A stretch of DNA of 64,000 bases from CAKSQF01 sp964568425 (GTDB lineage: Bacteria; Bacillota; Clostridia; Oscillospirales; CAG-272). The stretch covers positions 1-64,000 of the forward strand of contig CAZMPO010000010.1 of assembly GCA_964568425.1 (NCBI GenBank), written 5' to 3'. This document shows positions 1 through 8,866 of the stretch, piece after piece (the stretch's first letter is position 1; each line of letters opens with the position of its first letter). Under the pieces are notes generated by a model. The model made no database searches and had not been told where the DNA came from. It worked only from the letters and a program-made list of their open reading frames with translations. The position numbers and the translations under genes are program-made.

Positions 1-30
1 AAAAAAGTGCGACTACCGAAGCAGTCGCAC
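1..30 (-). terminator. Intrinsic terminator of the candidate 6S RNA
   Basis: On the minus strand an 8-bp stem (23-30 with 7-14) is followed by six U (6-1). Confidence 0.8.
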
Positions 31-201
31 AAAAAACGCAAACTCCGATAGTCGCCAAACCAACTGAAACCGACAAGAAATCGCTTTACTCTTAGGTATC
101 TCAGTGGAATCTGCATTTTTAACAAATTCGTACTGATACAAAAAAGTAAAGCTGCCCGGTATCAAAACGATAGCAGTAAAAGGGTATTCGGTTGGTTTGG
201 C
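1..201 (-). ncRNA. Structured ncRNA, candidate 6S RNA
   Basis: Seen: a promoter on the minus strand predicts a transcript starting near 201, exactly where a long rod begins. Nested stems are 192-201 with 54-63 (10 perfect pairs), 188-191 with 70-73, 145-152 with 83-90 (8 perfect pairs), 135-139 with 96-100, and an apical 8-pair stem around 104-131. About 35 unpaired bases sit on the 5' side (153-187) against about 9 on the 3' side, giving a large central bubble. A hairpin with a U-run (1-30) ends it. Known: 6S RNA (SsrS/BsrA) is a 160-200 nt rod with a central open-promoter-like bubble that binds RNA polymerase. Inference: 6S homologue. A 70-codon reading frame on the same strand starts upstream of the promoter and runs into the terminator, so it is not believed. 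The structured RNA is more certain than its name. Confidence 0.55.
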
Positions 202-207
202 ATAGCT

Positions 208-236
208 ATTATAACACATTTGCACGAAAAAATCAA
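208..236 (-). promoter_or_regulatory. Sigma-A promoter of the candidate 6S RNA
   Basis: Minus-strand -35 TTGATT (231-236), 17-bp spacer, -10 TATAAT (208-213). The predicted start near 201 coincides with the first base of the closing stem of the RNA. Confidence 0.8.
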
Positions 237-392
237 GAGTTTCTCAAAAACAAACGCAAAAAATGATAAATATTGAAGAAAACAGACTCTCAAAAGATAG
301 CAAATCATCAAGTAGTCTATTCCCGCAAATTGAATTATTACATCAGTTTTGAAAAAATACTCAAAAAAATCATCTTTTTTGAGTCATAACTC

Positions 393-421
393 TTGACAAC
401 CGGATAAAATTCTGCTATAAT
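393..421 (+). promoter_or_regulatory. Sigma-A promoter of the F420 ligase-like gene
   Basis: TTGACA (393-398), 17-bp spacer, TATAAT (416-421): a consensus promoter. The leader to the start codon is about 70 nt. The stretch 237-390 upstream is A/T-rich and holds nothing else I recognise. Confidence 0.85.
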
Positions 422-496
422 ATCTAATCGGTCACGACAATGCAGCAAAACTGCAAAAATCAATAGGTCAATCTATTTTCCGAAGGGGTCTTAAAA

Positions 497-1705
497 ATGG
501 AACACATGGAACAAAAAAACAGAAGAGTCGGAACCGTATCAAGGGGCATCAGGTGCCCTATCATTCGCAAGGGCGATGATTTGGCAGACATCGTTTCGCG
601 CAGCGTCCTTGAAGCGGCAGAATGTGAAGGGTTTGAGCTTCACGATCGCGATGTTATCTCGGTAACCGAATCGATCGTCGCACGCGCGCAGGGCAACTAC
701 GCATCTGTTGACGATATCGCGACAGATGTTCGCGCAAAGCTCGGTGGGCAGACGATCGGCGTAATATTCCCGATACTTTCGCGCAACCGCTTTGCTATCT
801 GTCTGCGCGGAATCGCAAAAGGTGCAAAAAAGGTCGTCCTCATGCTCAGCTATCCTTCCGATGAGGTCGGAAACGAACTTGTCAGCCTCGACAAACTCGA
901 TGCGGCAGGTATCAACCCCTACTCGGATGTGCTCACTCTCGAGCGTTATCGCGAGCTGTTCGGTGTAAACAAGCACGAATTTACCGGTGTCGACTATGTC
1001 GGATATTACGGAGATCTCGTGCGCGAGTCGGGTGCCGATGTTGAGATAATATTTGCCAACAATCCGCGCGCTATCCTTCCCTATGCCGATCATATTCTTA
1101 CATGTGACATACATACACGCGCACGCACAAAGCGCATTCTTAAAGATGCCGGCGCAAAGGTCGTACTCGGACTCGACGACATCCTTACATCTCCGCTGAG
1201 CGAGGGCGGATACAATGACAAGTACGGTCTGCTCGGATCAAACAAATCGACCGAGAACAAGATAAAGCTCTTCCCGCGCGACTGCCGCGATCTCGTGCTC
1301 GATATCCAATCTCGCATTTTGTCGGCAACCGGCAAGCATGTCGAGGTCATGGTATACGGCGACGGTGCGTTCAAGGATCCCAAGGGCAAGATCTGGGAGC
1401 TTGCCGATCCGGTAGTCTCCCCAGCATTCACCGATGGTCTGATCGGAACGCCGAACGAGCTTAAGCTCAAATATTTGGCTGACAACGATTTCAAGGATCT
1501 CTCGGGCGAGGCATTGAAGGAGGCTATCTCTGCAAGCATCCGTGCGAAAGACTCGAATCTCGTCGGCAACATGGCATCCCAGGGCACAACTCCCCGTCAG
1601 CTGACCGATCTGATCGGTTCTCTTTGCGATCTGACAAGCGGCTCGGGCGACAAAGGCACTCCCGTCGTACTTGTTCAGGGATATTTCGACAACTATACAA
1701 ACTAA
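497..1705 (+). CDS. Coenzyme F420-0:L-glutamate ligase-like protein
   Basis: The 402-residue protein resembles the F420_ligase/CofE family, which adds L-glutamate to a lactyl-phosphoryl deazaflavin or to related acceptors. Recognition rests on the overall pattern: an N-terminal GIRCPIIRKGDD segment, DRDVISVTESIVARAQGNY, and late glycine-rich segments such as SNLVGNMASQGTTPRQLTDL. The start ATG follows an AGGGG Shine-Dalgarno; a second ATG lies three codons in. The gene stands alone between its own promoter and a terminator. No other F420 gene is in the window, and many Clostridia carry this family without known F420, so the acceptor could be another molecule. Confidence 0.7.
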   Translation: MEHMEQKNRRVGTVSRGIRCPIIRKGDDLADIVSRSVLEAAECEGFELHDRDVISVTESIVARAQGNYASVDDIATDVRAKLGGQTIGVIFPILSRNRFAICLRGIAKGAKKVVLMLSYPSDEVGNELVSLDKLDAAGINPYSDVLTLERYRELFGVNKHEFTGVDYVGYYGDLVRESGADVEIIFANNPRAILPYADHILTCDIHTRARTKRILKDAGAKVVLGLDDILTSPLSEGGYNDKYGLLGSNKSTENKIKLFPRDCRDLVLDIQSRILSATGKHVEVMVYGDGAFKDPKGKIWELADPVVSPAFTDGLIGTPNELKLKYLADNDFKDLSGEALKEAISASIRAKDSNLVGNMASQGTTPRQLTDLIGSLCDLTSGSGDKGTPVVLVQGYFDNYTN

Positions 1706-1737
1706 CGGCAAATACAGCGCGTTTTTTCAAAACAGCG

Positions 1738-1775
1738 AAGACCCAACCGAACTTTTATCGGTTGGGTCTTTTTGA
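1738..1775 (+). terminator. Intrinsic terminator, probably bidirectional
   Basis: 13-bp stem (1738-1750 with 1758-1770) followed by a T-run. It sits between convergent genes, the ligase-like gene and htpG. Confidence 0.85.
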
Positions 1776-1793
1776 CATATTAAATGGGTTTGA

Positions 1794-3677
1794 TCAAACA
1801 AGCATATTGCAGATGAGATCACCGTATTCTGTGGGATTTTCGACAGGCATTCCCTCGATGATACGCGCCTGGGTATAGAGGATCTTTGCGTAATCCTTGA
1901 GTTTGTCCTTATCCGAAATATAGAGTGCCTTAAGCTTTTCGGCGATCGGATGTGTGTTGTTTATCTCGAGTGCAAGGTCAGCCTTGATCTTGGGTCCGCC
2001 CTGAGGCATAGCGTTATATACCTTTTCCATCTCGATCGTGATCTCGCCGACACTTGCAAGGCAAACGGGGTGGTTTTTAAGCTTATTGGTAAAGCGGATC
2101 TCTTTTACGCCATCTCCGAGTGCTTCCTTCATAATGCCGAACATACCGCTCGACTCCTCGTTAAGCTTTGACAGGCTCGCCTTTTCTTCATCGGTAGACA
2201 GATCGAAATCGCCCGCGCCGATGTTGGTAAAGGTCTTTTCGCTGTACTTATCAATTGCCTTAAGAGCAAATTCGTCGATATCCTCGGTGAGATAGAGGAT
2301 CTCAAGACCCTTTTCCTTGACCGCCTCGGTCTGAGGGAGCATATCGATCTTATCTACGCTCTCACCGCATGCGTAGTAGATGGTCTTCTGATCCTCGGGC
2401 ATACGCGACACATACTCAGACAGAGAGACAAGCTTCTTTTCGGTCGACGAATGGAACAGAAGAAGATCGGACAGGAGATCTTTATGCATACCGTAATCGC
2501 TGTAGACACCGTATTTGATCTGCGCGCCGAGAGCTTTGAAGAACTCCTCGTATTTCTCGCGATCGTCCTGCATGAGCTTAACAAGCTCGTTTTTGATCTT
2601 TTTCTCAAGCGACTTTGCGATAGCTTTGAGCTGGCGATCGTGCTGGAGCATCTCGCGCGAGATATTGAGCGAAAAATCTTCGCTGTCAACAAGACCTGTC
2701 ACAAAGCTGAAATACTCAGGGAGAAGGTCTGCGCATTTTTCCATTATCAAAACGCCGTTCGAATAGAGCTGAAGTCCCTTTTCGAAATTCTTCGAATAAT
2801 AATTGAAGGGCGCGTGCTTCGGAACATAGAGAAGTGCGTTATAAGACACCGTACCCTCGACCTTTGCGCGAATGACCTTTGCCGGGTCTTCGAAATCGTA
2901 GAATTTTTCTTTATAAAACTCGACAAGATCAGCCTCGGTCACCTCGTCATCCGATTTTTTCCAGATGGGTGTCATGCTGTTGAGGATCTCTCGAGTGACG
3001 ACATCCTCATATTCGTCCTCGCTTCCCTCTTTGAGCTTAGAGGACGTAACATCCATAACTATCGGGTAGCGGATATAATCCGAATACTTCTTTACGAGCG
3101 ATCTTATGCGATACTGATCGAGGAACTCGCCGTACTTCTCATCATCGGTATCGGGTTTTATGTGAAGTGTGATCGTTGAACCATGACCTTCTCTTTCCGC
3201 CGGAGAGATAGTGTATCCGTCTGCTCCCTCGGACGACCAAATATTCGCCTGCTCCGAGCCGTATGCCTTTGAAAGGACCGTAACCTTATCGGCTACCATG
3301 AATGCCGAATAAAATCCGACGCCGAACTGACCGATAACATCAATGTCCTCTCTCTTTTCGTTATCACGCTTAAAATCGAAGGATCCGCTGTGCGCTATAG
3401 TGCCGAGGTTTGTTTCAAGCTCCTCTGCCGTCATTCCGCAACCGTTATCGGTCAACGTGAGTGTGCGCGCGTCTTTGTCAAGATCGATCCTTACCGAAAA
3501 GTCGGATCTGTCAAGCCCGAGCGAGCTGTCACCGAGCGAGCGATAATAAAGCTTATCGATCGCATCGCTTGCGTTCGAGATAAGCTCGCGGAGAAAGATC
3601 TCCTTATGTGTGTATATCGAATTGATCATCATGTCAAGCAGTTTTTGTGATTCCGCTTTGAATTTCTTCGTTGCCAT
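1794..3677 (-). CDS. htpG: HSP90-family chaperone HtpG
   Basis: A 627-residue protein, the normal size of bacterial Hsp90, a dimeric ATP-dependent cytosolic chaperone. The N-terminal GHKL ATPase motifs are clear: ELISNASDAIDKL, LTDNGCGM, and GQFGVGFYSAFMVAD. The middle and C-terminal dimerisation regions follow. The start at 3677 (MATKKFKAES) is chosen over one eleven codons upstream because GGAGTG-type Shine-Dalgarno sequence lies at 3684-3690. It is monocistronic and converges on the ligase-like gene. No CIRCE operator is visible upstream. Confidence 0.97.
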   Translation of the reverse strand: MATKKFKAESQKLLDMMINSIYTHKEIFLRELISNASDAIDKLYYRSLGDSSLGLDRSDFSVRIDLDKDARTLTLTDNGCGMTAEELETNLGTIAHSGSFDFKRDNEKREDIDVIGQFGVGFYSAFMVADKVTVLSKAYGSEQANIWSSEGADGYTISPAEREGHGSTITLHIKPDTDDEKYGEFLDQYRIRSLVKKYSDYIRYPIVMDVTSSKLKEGSEDEYEDVVTREILNSMTPIWKKSDDEVTEADLVEFYKEKFYDFEDPAKVIRAKVEGTVSYNALLYVPKHAPFNYYSKNFEKGLQLYSNGVLIMEKCADLLPEYFSFVTGLVDSEDFSLNISREMLQHDRQLKAIAKSLEKKIKNELVKLMQDDREKYEEFFKALGAQIKYGVYSDYGMHKDLLSDLLLFHSSTEKKLVSLSEYVSRMPEDQKTIYYACGESVDKIDMLPQTEAVKEKGLEILYLTEDIDEFALKAIDKYSEKTFTNIGAGDFDLSTDEEKASLSKLNEESSGMFGIMKEALGDGVKEIRFTNKLKNHPVCLASVGEITIEMEKVYNAMPQGGPKIKADLALEINNTHPIAEKLKALYISDKDKLKDYAKILYTQARIIEGMPVENPTEYGDLICNMLV

Positions 3678-3794
3678 ATAATTCACTCCTTTATATTCAT
3701 CGCAAAACAAAAATAGCAGTCATTTGTTTCGTTTGACACAATTATACATGCCTTTTGTGAAAATAAGGTTGTATAAATGTTAACTCAGCGTAAA

Positions 3795-3827
3795 CAATTA
3801 GCAGTCGCACTCAGCGACTGCTAATTG
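3795..3827 (-). terminator. Perfect 14-bp hairpin after the Spo0A-like gene
   Basis: Arms 3795-3808 and 3814-3827 around a 5-nt loop, just past the stop of the minus-strand gene. The U-run is poor on both strands, so it could be an mRNA-end stabiliser rather than a strict terminator. Confidence 0.6.
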
Positions 3828-3834
3828 AACTATT

Positions 3835-4248
3835 TTATCTTAATTGTTTCGCCACAGATCGACTGATACATGGGGACAAACCGTTTTCGGTGCGAAGGGT
3901 GTCGGCGATTGCCATGACGAACTCTCCGTTTGACGGACATTTCTTTTTATATACGATCGTGTATGAAAAAAAATCGACAAGGACATCCGAATTGCCGCGT
4001 GAGCATGCGATCTTCAGAGCATGGCGCATTGAGCGTTCGACACACGCCGGTGTCGTCGAATACATCTCGGCGACCCTTGGATAGATCGTTCCCGTCATCG
4101 ATTCATGACAGCCGCTGTCGTACATAATGCGTATCGCCGCGCGCAGATAATGGTAACCGTTTATATTAGCCGGTATTCCCATACTGCGCATGATCTGCGA
4201 TATCTGTGCATCAACACTCGCATCTTGGTTTGCGTATTTACTTTTCAT
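3835..4248 (-). CDS. Stand-alone Spo0A C-terminal domain protein
   Basis: The 137 residues match only the DNA-binding effector domain of the sporulation regulator Spo0A: MGIPANINGYHYLRAAIRIM, TGTIYPRVAEMYSTTPACVERSMRHALKIAC, and NGEFVMAIADTLR correspond to the family signatures around the recognition helix and C-terminal helices. The phospho-receiver domain that makes up the other half of a roughly 260-residue Spo0A is absent. No remnant of it lies upstream: the preceding gene is the cohesin protein, whose stop is 11 bp away. So this is a designed short form or a long-standing truncation. Known: the isolated effector domain of Spo0A can bind 0A boxes. Inference: a phosphorylation-independent regulator, perhaps competing with full Spo0A. 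Confidence 0.85.
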   Translation of the reverse strand: MKSKYANQDASVDAQISQIMRSMGIPANINGYHYLRAAIRIMYDSGCHESMTGTIYPRVAEMYSTTPACVERSMRHALKIACSRGNSDVLVDFFSYTIVYKKKCPSNGEFVMAIADTLRTENGLSPCISRSVAKQLR

Positions 4249-4259
4249 GGGTCAAAACC

Positions 4260-5900
4260 TCATTTCTCAAAATCGTCATTTTCGTCGGTCATGTCAAAAG
4301 GTTCATCGGGCAGGCAAAAATCATCGAAGTCATGGCAAAACAAGTCGGGCAGAGTCTTCGGTGCAGGTCGCTGATTTTTGACTGCATCGCCTATTTCGTC
4401 GGCAAATCGCAGCATGTCATCGACCGATCTGTCTCTGCGGCGTCTTTTTGCCTTCGAGATCATGGCGGCAAGGATCAAAAAGAAGATCAGAGCGATCGCA
4501 AAAAAGGCGTAGGACGAAAACTCGGCGGATTCGGCGATCCTCAGTGCGACATCCTTCCAAAAGGCGGTCGAGTAATAGTCGGGCTCGTATGCGTTTATCT
4601 CGGACAAGCGATCTGTGTCGGCATTTATAACAGTGCCGCATCTTGTACAGCTCGACTGCCAAAGTCCGCCGCTTATGAGCGTAGCTTTTTTGATCGATGT
4701 CCACTCGCCGTACGCATGTCCGACAGGCTCTATATCTTCATAAACTCTGTATCCGCATCCGTCCGTGCAAACACCGCTCCTGACACCGCTCTCGGTGCAT
4801 GTCGGCTCGAGCGTGACCGACCAAACGATCTGATAGTCAAGCTTCTTTGTAAAATTACCGCGCATGGACAATGTGCAGGAGGAGCATGTGTAGAGCGACC
4901 ATCCTTCGCTGTCGTGGGTCGGTTCGTAATTCTTCACCTGCCACATATGCTCAAGCGTCGGAATGGTTATTTGATAAGACGTTCCGCAATACTCGCAAGA
5001 GTAGAGATCAAAGCCGGTCTTTGCGCATGTCGCATTTTCGGTATAGGTCTTATGATAGCGATGATTGCTGACAGGCGTGAACGAGTCTCTGAACGTTTTT
5101 CCGCACCTGTCGCAGGAATAGGTCGTATATCCTTCGGTCGTGCATGTCGGAGCGGTCACCACTCCATCCGAATATGTATGTCCGACGGGCTCACCGTTTG
5201 TTTTTGTTTCGCGCTCGCCGCAGACTCTGCACTCTCTCGTGATCGACCCTGCCTCGGTGCAGGTCGGATCTTCGCTTGATAAAGTCTTCCAATCATGCTC
5301 GATCTTGTCAACATAATCGGAAATATATGTAATACTGCACTCGGTGCATCTATACTCGGTGTATCCCTCCGAACTGCATGTCGGTTTGACGACCGTTTGG
5401 TTATAGTTGTGGAAGCAGGAGAGCATGACGGTGCCTTTTTTCATTTGCGCGTCAACATCTCTACCGTCCGCATCCTTTATTCCTTCGGAACCGACAGACG
5501 CCCTTATGCTGTAATTTCCAAGCTCGGCATGATTATCAAGAACGAATGTTGCCGTGGCGTAGATACCGTTGCGAGTCATCGGCGCACCCGTTGATGTAAG
5601 CGTGAAGACTCTGCCGTTTACCGAGGCGGAGACATTTTCGTCATCAGTCAAAAAAGAAGGAAAGGATATCGAGTCAAGGCGCATGACCGAGCTGTCATAG
5701 GACAGTTTTATCGAAACAATCGACAGTCCGGGGTTGTCCGATAAAATGATCGAAACGGTGAATTTCTCGCCGCGGAGCGCCGTATTGTTATCATCGACTG
5801 TCACGGTGACAGTGCTGTCGGCGTGTGACGGAAGTGACAATCCGACAAAAGTGATGAGAGTGCAGACAACGCACAAAATGATCGTTTTTACAGATCTCAT
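4260..5900 (-). CDS. Membrane-anchored cohesin-domain protein with Cys-rich repeats
   Basis: A 546-residue surface protein. Residues 1-27 form a signal peptide. Residues about 30-155 look like a cohesin/carbohydrate-binding fold (LRGEKFTVSIILSDNPGLSI, IVSIKLSYDSSVMRL, GTVML). Residues about 165-440 hold at least six repeats of a pattern H-W-x(n)-P-T-C-T-x2-G-x(n)-C-x2-C-G, each with two paired cysteines like small zinc ribbons. A transmembrane helix (about 463-487) is followed by an arginine-rich stop-transfer and an acidic 60-residue cytoplasmic tail. Cohesins bind dockerin-bearing enzymes in cellulosomes, so it may tether a dockerin protein to the membrane; no dockerin is seen in this window. 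It is the first gene of a two-gene operon with the Spo0A-like gene. Confidence 0.75.
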   Translation of the reverse strand: MRSVKTIILCVVCTLITFVGLSLPSHADSTVTVTVDDNNTALRGEKFTVSIILSDNPGLSIVSIKLSYDSSVMRLDSISFPSFLTDDENVSASVNGRVFTLTSTGAPMTRNGIYATATFVLDNHAELGNYSIRASVGSEGIKDADGRDVDAQMKKGTVMLSCFHNYNQTVVKPTCSSEGYTEYRCTECSITYISDYVDKIEHDWKTLSSEDPTCTEAGSITRECRVCGERETKTNGEPVGHTYSDGVVTAPTCTTEGYTTYSCDRCGKTFRDSFTPVSNHRYHKTYTENATCAKTGFDLYSCEYCGTSYQITIPTLEHMWQVKNYEPTHDSEGWSLYTCSSCTLSMRGNFTKKLDYQIVWSVTLEPTCTESGVRSGVCTDGCGYRVYEDIEPVGHAYGEWTSIKKATLISGGLWQSSCTRCGTVINADTDRLSEINAYEPDYYSTAFWKDVALRIAESAEFSSYAFFAIALIFFLILAAMISKAKRRRRDRSVDDMLRFADEIGDAVKNQRPAPKTLPDLFCHDFDDFCLPDEPFDMTDENDDFEK

Positions 5901-5956
5901 AGCAAAATCCTCTCTTCAATTTTCGACGGAGCGATTCGATCTGCCGTCTCCTATAT

Positions 5957-5984
5957 ATTATAAACATTTTCAGATTTTTTTCAA
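5957..5984 (-). promoter_or_regulatory. Promoter of the cohesin/Spo0A-like operon
   Basis: Minus strand: TTGAAA (5979-5984), 16-bp spacer, TATAAT (5957-5962). Confidence 0.7.
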
Positions 5985-6161
5985 GGGGTTTTTGAGAGTT
6001 TTGATAAAATGTCATAAAAATTTTTCAAAATACAGATCTTTACCGTCGGAAAGTGCATTTTGTAAAAAATATCCGAATATCTTTCCAAACTTCACACGAG
6101 GTTCACATTTGGGGCGTAAAATGAAAACAAAAAAAGCTTGCTGAAAGGAAAACAGATATAA

Positions 6162-7175
6162 ATGAAAAAAACGTCTATCGGCGGGCAGGCGCTCGTCGAA
6201 GGGATCATGATGCGCGGACCCGAAAAAACGGCGATGGCTGTCAGGAATGCATCGGGAAAGATCATCAAAGAAGAATGGACAAACAAAACGTCCGTTCCAA
6301 AGATACTTCGCGTTCCGATCATCAGAGGCATCTACGGAATGCTGTCCTCACTCACTATCGGCTACAAATGCATGATGCGCTCTGCCGACATCGCGGTACA
6401 GGATATTTTGGAGGAAGAAAATGCCGCTGAAAACGCAGCTGCCGAAAACGCAGACGAATCGACGGTAGTCGAGAACAAAAAGGAAAAAGAGACAAAAGAG
6501 ACAAAAGAGACAAAAAAATCCGAAAATGATAAAGCCGAAAGTCCGATATGGTTTACGATAACGATGGTCGTGTCGGTCGTTTTGGCATTTGCACTCATGA
6601 TCGGTCTTTTTGTTCTTGTTCCGACCTTTCTCGGCGGACTGATATTCAGCGAGACGGAAGGTTTTTGGGCAAGACTCGGCAGATCGGCATTTGAGGGAGT
6701 TTTGAAGATCGTACTGCTCGTTCTCTACATGTGGGCGATATCCTTTATGAAGGATATCCGTCGAACATTCATGTACCACGGTGCAGAGCACAAAACGATC
6801 TTCTGTTACGAAAACGGTCTTGAGCTGACTGTCGAAAACATCAGAGCGCAGGGGCGTTTCCACCCGAGATGCGGAACATCGTTCCTCATCCTAATGCTGA
6901 TCGTCGGCATATTCATTGGATTTTTCATTAACGTTGACAGCTGGCTTCTCCGATTTGCGATTCGTTTGCTGCTCCTTCCATTGACAGTCGGCATCGGATA
7001 CGAGCTGATAAAATTTGCAGGCAGGCATGATAACGCGCTGACAAAGATCATTTCAGCCCCCGGAGTGGCACTTCAACACATAACGGTCCTTGAGCCCGAC
7101 GATGACATGATCGAGTGTGCTATTATTGCAATGAGTGCGGTAATTCCCGAAACGCCCGACAAAGACAATTGGTAA
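6162..7175 (+). CDS. DUF1385 (YqhQ-like) membrane protein
   Basis: 337 residues of the YqhQ family, integral membrane proteins of unknown biochemical function. The N-terminal signature SIGGQALVEGIMMRGP and the later YHGAEHKTIFCYENGLELT and RFHPRCGTSFL are the family's most conserved segments, with histidines and cysteine suggesting a metal site. There are about four or five transmembrane helices after residue 125. Residues about 83-125 are a lineage-specific insert of alternating Ala/Glu followed by repeated K-E-T units, low-complexity and charged. In many Firmicutes the gene precedes prmC-prfA; here it is followed 15 bp later by a repeat protein. Confidence 0.85.
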   Translation: MKKTSIGGQALVEGIMMRGPEKTAMAVRNASGKIIKEEWTNKTSVPKILRVPIIRGIYGMLSSLTIGYKCMMRSADIAVQDILEEENAAENAAAENADESTVVENKKEKETKETKETKKSENDKAESPIWFTITMVVSVVLAFALMIGLFVLVPTFLGGLIFSETEGFWARLGRSAFEGVLKIVLLVLYMWAISFMKDIRRTFMYHGAEHKTIFCYENGLELTVENIRAQGRFHPRCGTSFLILMLIVGIFIGFFINVDSWLLRFAIRLLLLPLTVGIGYELIKFAGRHDNALTKIISAPGVALQHITVLEPDDDMIECAIIAMSAVIPETPDKDNW

Positions 7176-7190
7176 AGAGAGAAAAACAAA

Positions 7191-8732
7191 ATGAAAAAGA
7201 AAGAAATTGTGAGAATGCTCCTGCTTTTTCTGAGTTTTATCATCTTCGTCCCTTTCTCGTTTTTCGTCTATTACGGCAACACCGCCCTCTATATGAAGGC
7301 TTATTGTGACGGACAATACAATGATTTTCCGCTAATGCTTCTTTTTACGATCATTATCGGTCTCGGTCTGTCGCTTTTCGTACAGGTCTTGCTTATCTTC
7401 TTTCTACCCGATGACAAGGTCGAGAAAAGAAACAGGTTTCTTCGAATATCGGTAAGCGACAGTGCTTGTGTTTTTCATGTAGCGACATACATAATCTCGC
7501 TTGTATTTCTTCTGCTTTTAAGACTCGGGCTTGCGTCCATGCCGATAATGATAGCCGTATATTTTCTTCTGCTTATTTGCGAGGCACTGACGGTCTTTTT
7601 GCCCGGTCAGAAGGATGCTTACGCACCGTCAAACAGATCGGAGAGGAGCTCGGACGAAAAGGCACTTGACAGTTTTATCGTATATCTCGACAAGCTTTCA
7701 TCAAAATGCGAAAGTCCTGCGATGAGAGATGCGCTAAGTGAGCTTATCGCCACGCTTAAAACGATAGACCCGTCGCTCAGCCACGGTATGCAGGCACTTG
7801 AAACCGAGCTTAGCGCAAAATGCGTTTCGATCGAGGATGCCATATCCAAAAATGACGGAACAAAGATCACGCTACTTACCCGAGAGCTGCACGACACGGC
7901 AGAAAGGCTCGAAAACAAGATATCTGCCGCGATAATAACGCTCAAAGGTGACGATTTTTCGAGGAGAGACGACGAGATCGCCGAGGGTCTGATCGACGAA
8001 ATTCTTGACGCATATGAGATCGACGAGGAGTGCGACATAGTCAACATCGGCGCCCCGCTTTTTGACGATCTGCGTTTTATAAAAGCAAAAAGATTTGCCG
8101 AGAGCTCGTATCGCGAGACTCTTGAAGGATACGAAAAAGAGATCATCGAGAGAGCAAGAAAAAAAGACGAGGACGAAAAGCTAAAGAACAAAAAGTTCGA
8201 AAAGATATTCTCAAGGTCGATTTATGCCGGATATGCGTTATCCGGAGTTGTTATTGCCGTCTGCTTTGTCATAACGGCATTTATCACAAGACCGGGCGGA
8301 TTTTCGTTTAGTGAAAACGAGGACGGCACACTCACACTTATCGGATACAATCCGCTCTACGGCGAAAGCGTTGTCATCCCGACAAATGTAAACGGCAAGG
8401 CGGTCACGTCGATCTCCACAAATGCCATCCGCGGAGACGGTAGGATCGTCGAGATAATCGTCCCCGAGGGGGTAAAGCGAATCGAATACGAGGCACTTCG
8501 CAGTCTTCCCTCTCTTGCTGTGATATCGTTGCCCGAAAGCATCGAGTACATAGGCAATTATGCTTTTTACAAGGACGACAGTCTTGTGATCTACTATGCG
8601 GGAAGCAAGGATGATTTTGAAAAGATCGAGATCGGCGCAAACGGCAACGATTTTCTCTATCTGAACAAGGATCAAAAGATCTTCTCGGATGATGTGATCA
8701 AATACGCAAAAGAATCATCGGCAGAAGACTGA
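7191..8732 (+). CDS. Membrane protein with C-terminal BspA-type leucine-rich repeats
   Basis: 513 residues. Four hydrophobic helices lie in residues 1-145 (first at 8-28, second about 45-68, then a long hydrophobic stretch 92-140). Residues about 150-340 are charged and helical, probably coiled coil. A fifth helix (about 344-365) precedes two or three LRR_5/BspA-like repeats (GRIVEIIVPEGVKRIEYEAL, LAVISLPESIEYIGNYAF). The topology suggests a cytoplasmic coil and an outside repeat domain for binding a partner. It is likely cotranscribed with the DUF1385 gene and ends in a strong terminator. I do not recognise a specific function. Confidence 0.65.
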   Translation: MKKKEIVRMLLLFLSFIIFVPFSFFVYYGNTALYMKAYCDGQYNDFPLMLLFTIIIGLGLSLFVQVLLIFFLPDDKVEKRNRFLRISVSDSACVFHVATYIISLVFLLLLRLGLASMPIMIAVYFLLLICEALTVFLPGQKDAYAPSNRSERSSDEKALDSFIVYLDKLSSKCESPAMRDALSELIATLKTIDPSLSHGMQALETELSAKCVSIEDAISKNDGTKITLLTRELHDTAERLENKISAAIITLKGDDFSRRDDEIAEGLIDEILDAYEIDEECDIVNIGAPLFDDLRFIKAKRFAESSYRETLEGYEKEIIERARKKDEDEKLKNKKFEKIFSRSIYAGYALSGVVIAVCFVITAFITRPGGFSFSENEDGTLTLIGYNPLYGESVVIPTNVNGKAVTSISTNAIRGDGRIVEIIVPEGVKRIEYEALRSLPSLAVISLPESIEYIGNYAFYKDDSLVIYYAGSKDDFEKIEIGANGNDFLYLNKDQKIFSDDVIKYAKESSAED

Positions 8733-8746
8733 TATTCTTTCCGACA

Positions 8747-8790
8747 GAGAAATGCGGCAGGCTAATTTATGCCGCGTTTCTCTCTTTTTT
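8747..8790 (+). terminator. Intrinsic terminator
   Basis: About 13-bp stem with one bulge (8747-8759 with 8770-8783) followed by a long T-rich run. Confidence 0.8.
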
Positions 8791-8802
8791 TCTCGATTTT
8801 TA

Positions 8803-8831
8803 TTGACAAAAACCGCAAACTATGATAAAAT
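8803..8831 (+). promoter_or_regulatory. Promoter of the isomerase/oxidoreductase/mut operon
   Basis: TTGACA (8803-8808), 17-bp spacer, TAAAAT (8826-8831). Confidence 0.8.
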
Positions 8832-8866
8832 AAGGAAGAGATAGCACGAGTCCGAAGGAGACGCAT

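Noticed and set aside
13..225. A 70-codon frame on the minus strand
   Set aside because: It starts upstream of the promoter at 208-236, has no ribosome site and runs into the terminator; the sequence is better explained as a structured RNA.
3715..3770. CIRCE-type heat-shock operator before htpG
   Set aside because: No inverted TTAGCACTC/GAGTGCTAA pattern is present.
4206..5279. A 357-codon frame opposite the cohesin gene
   Set aside because: No family likeness or ribosome site; the minus-strand protein has signal peptide, repeats and anchor. It is an antisense shadow.
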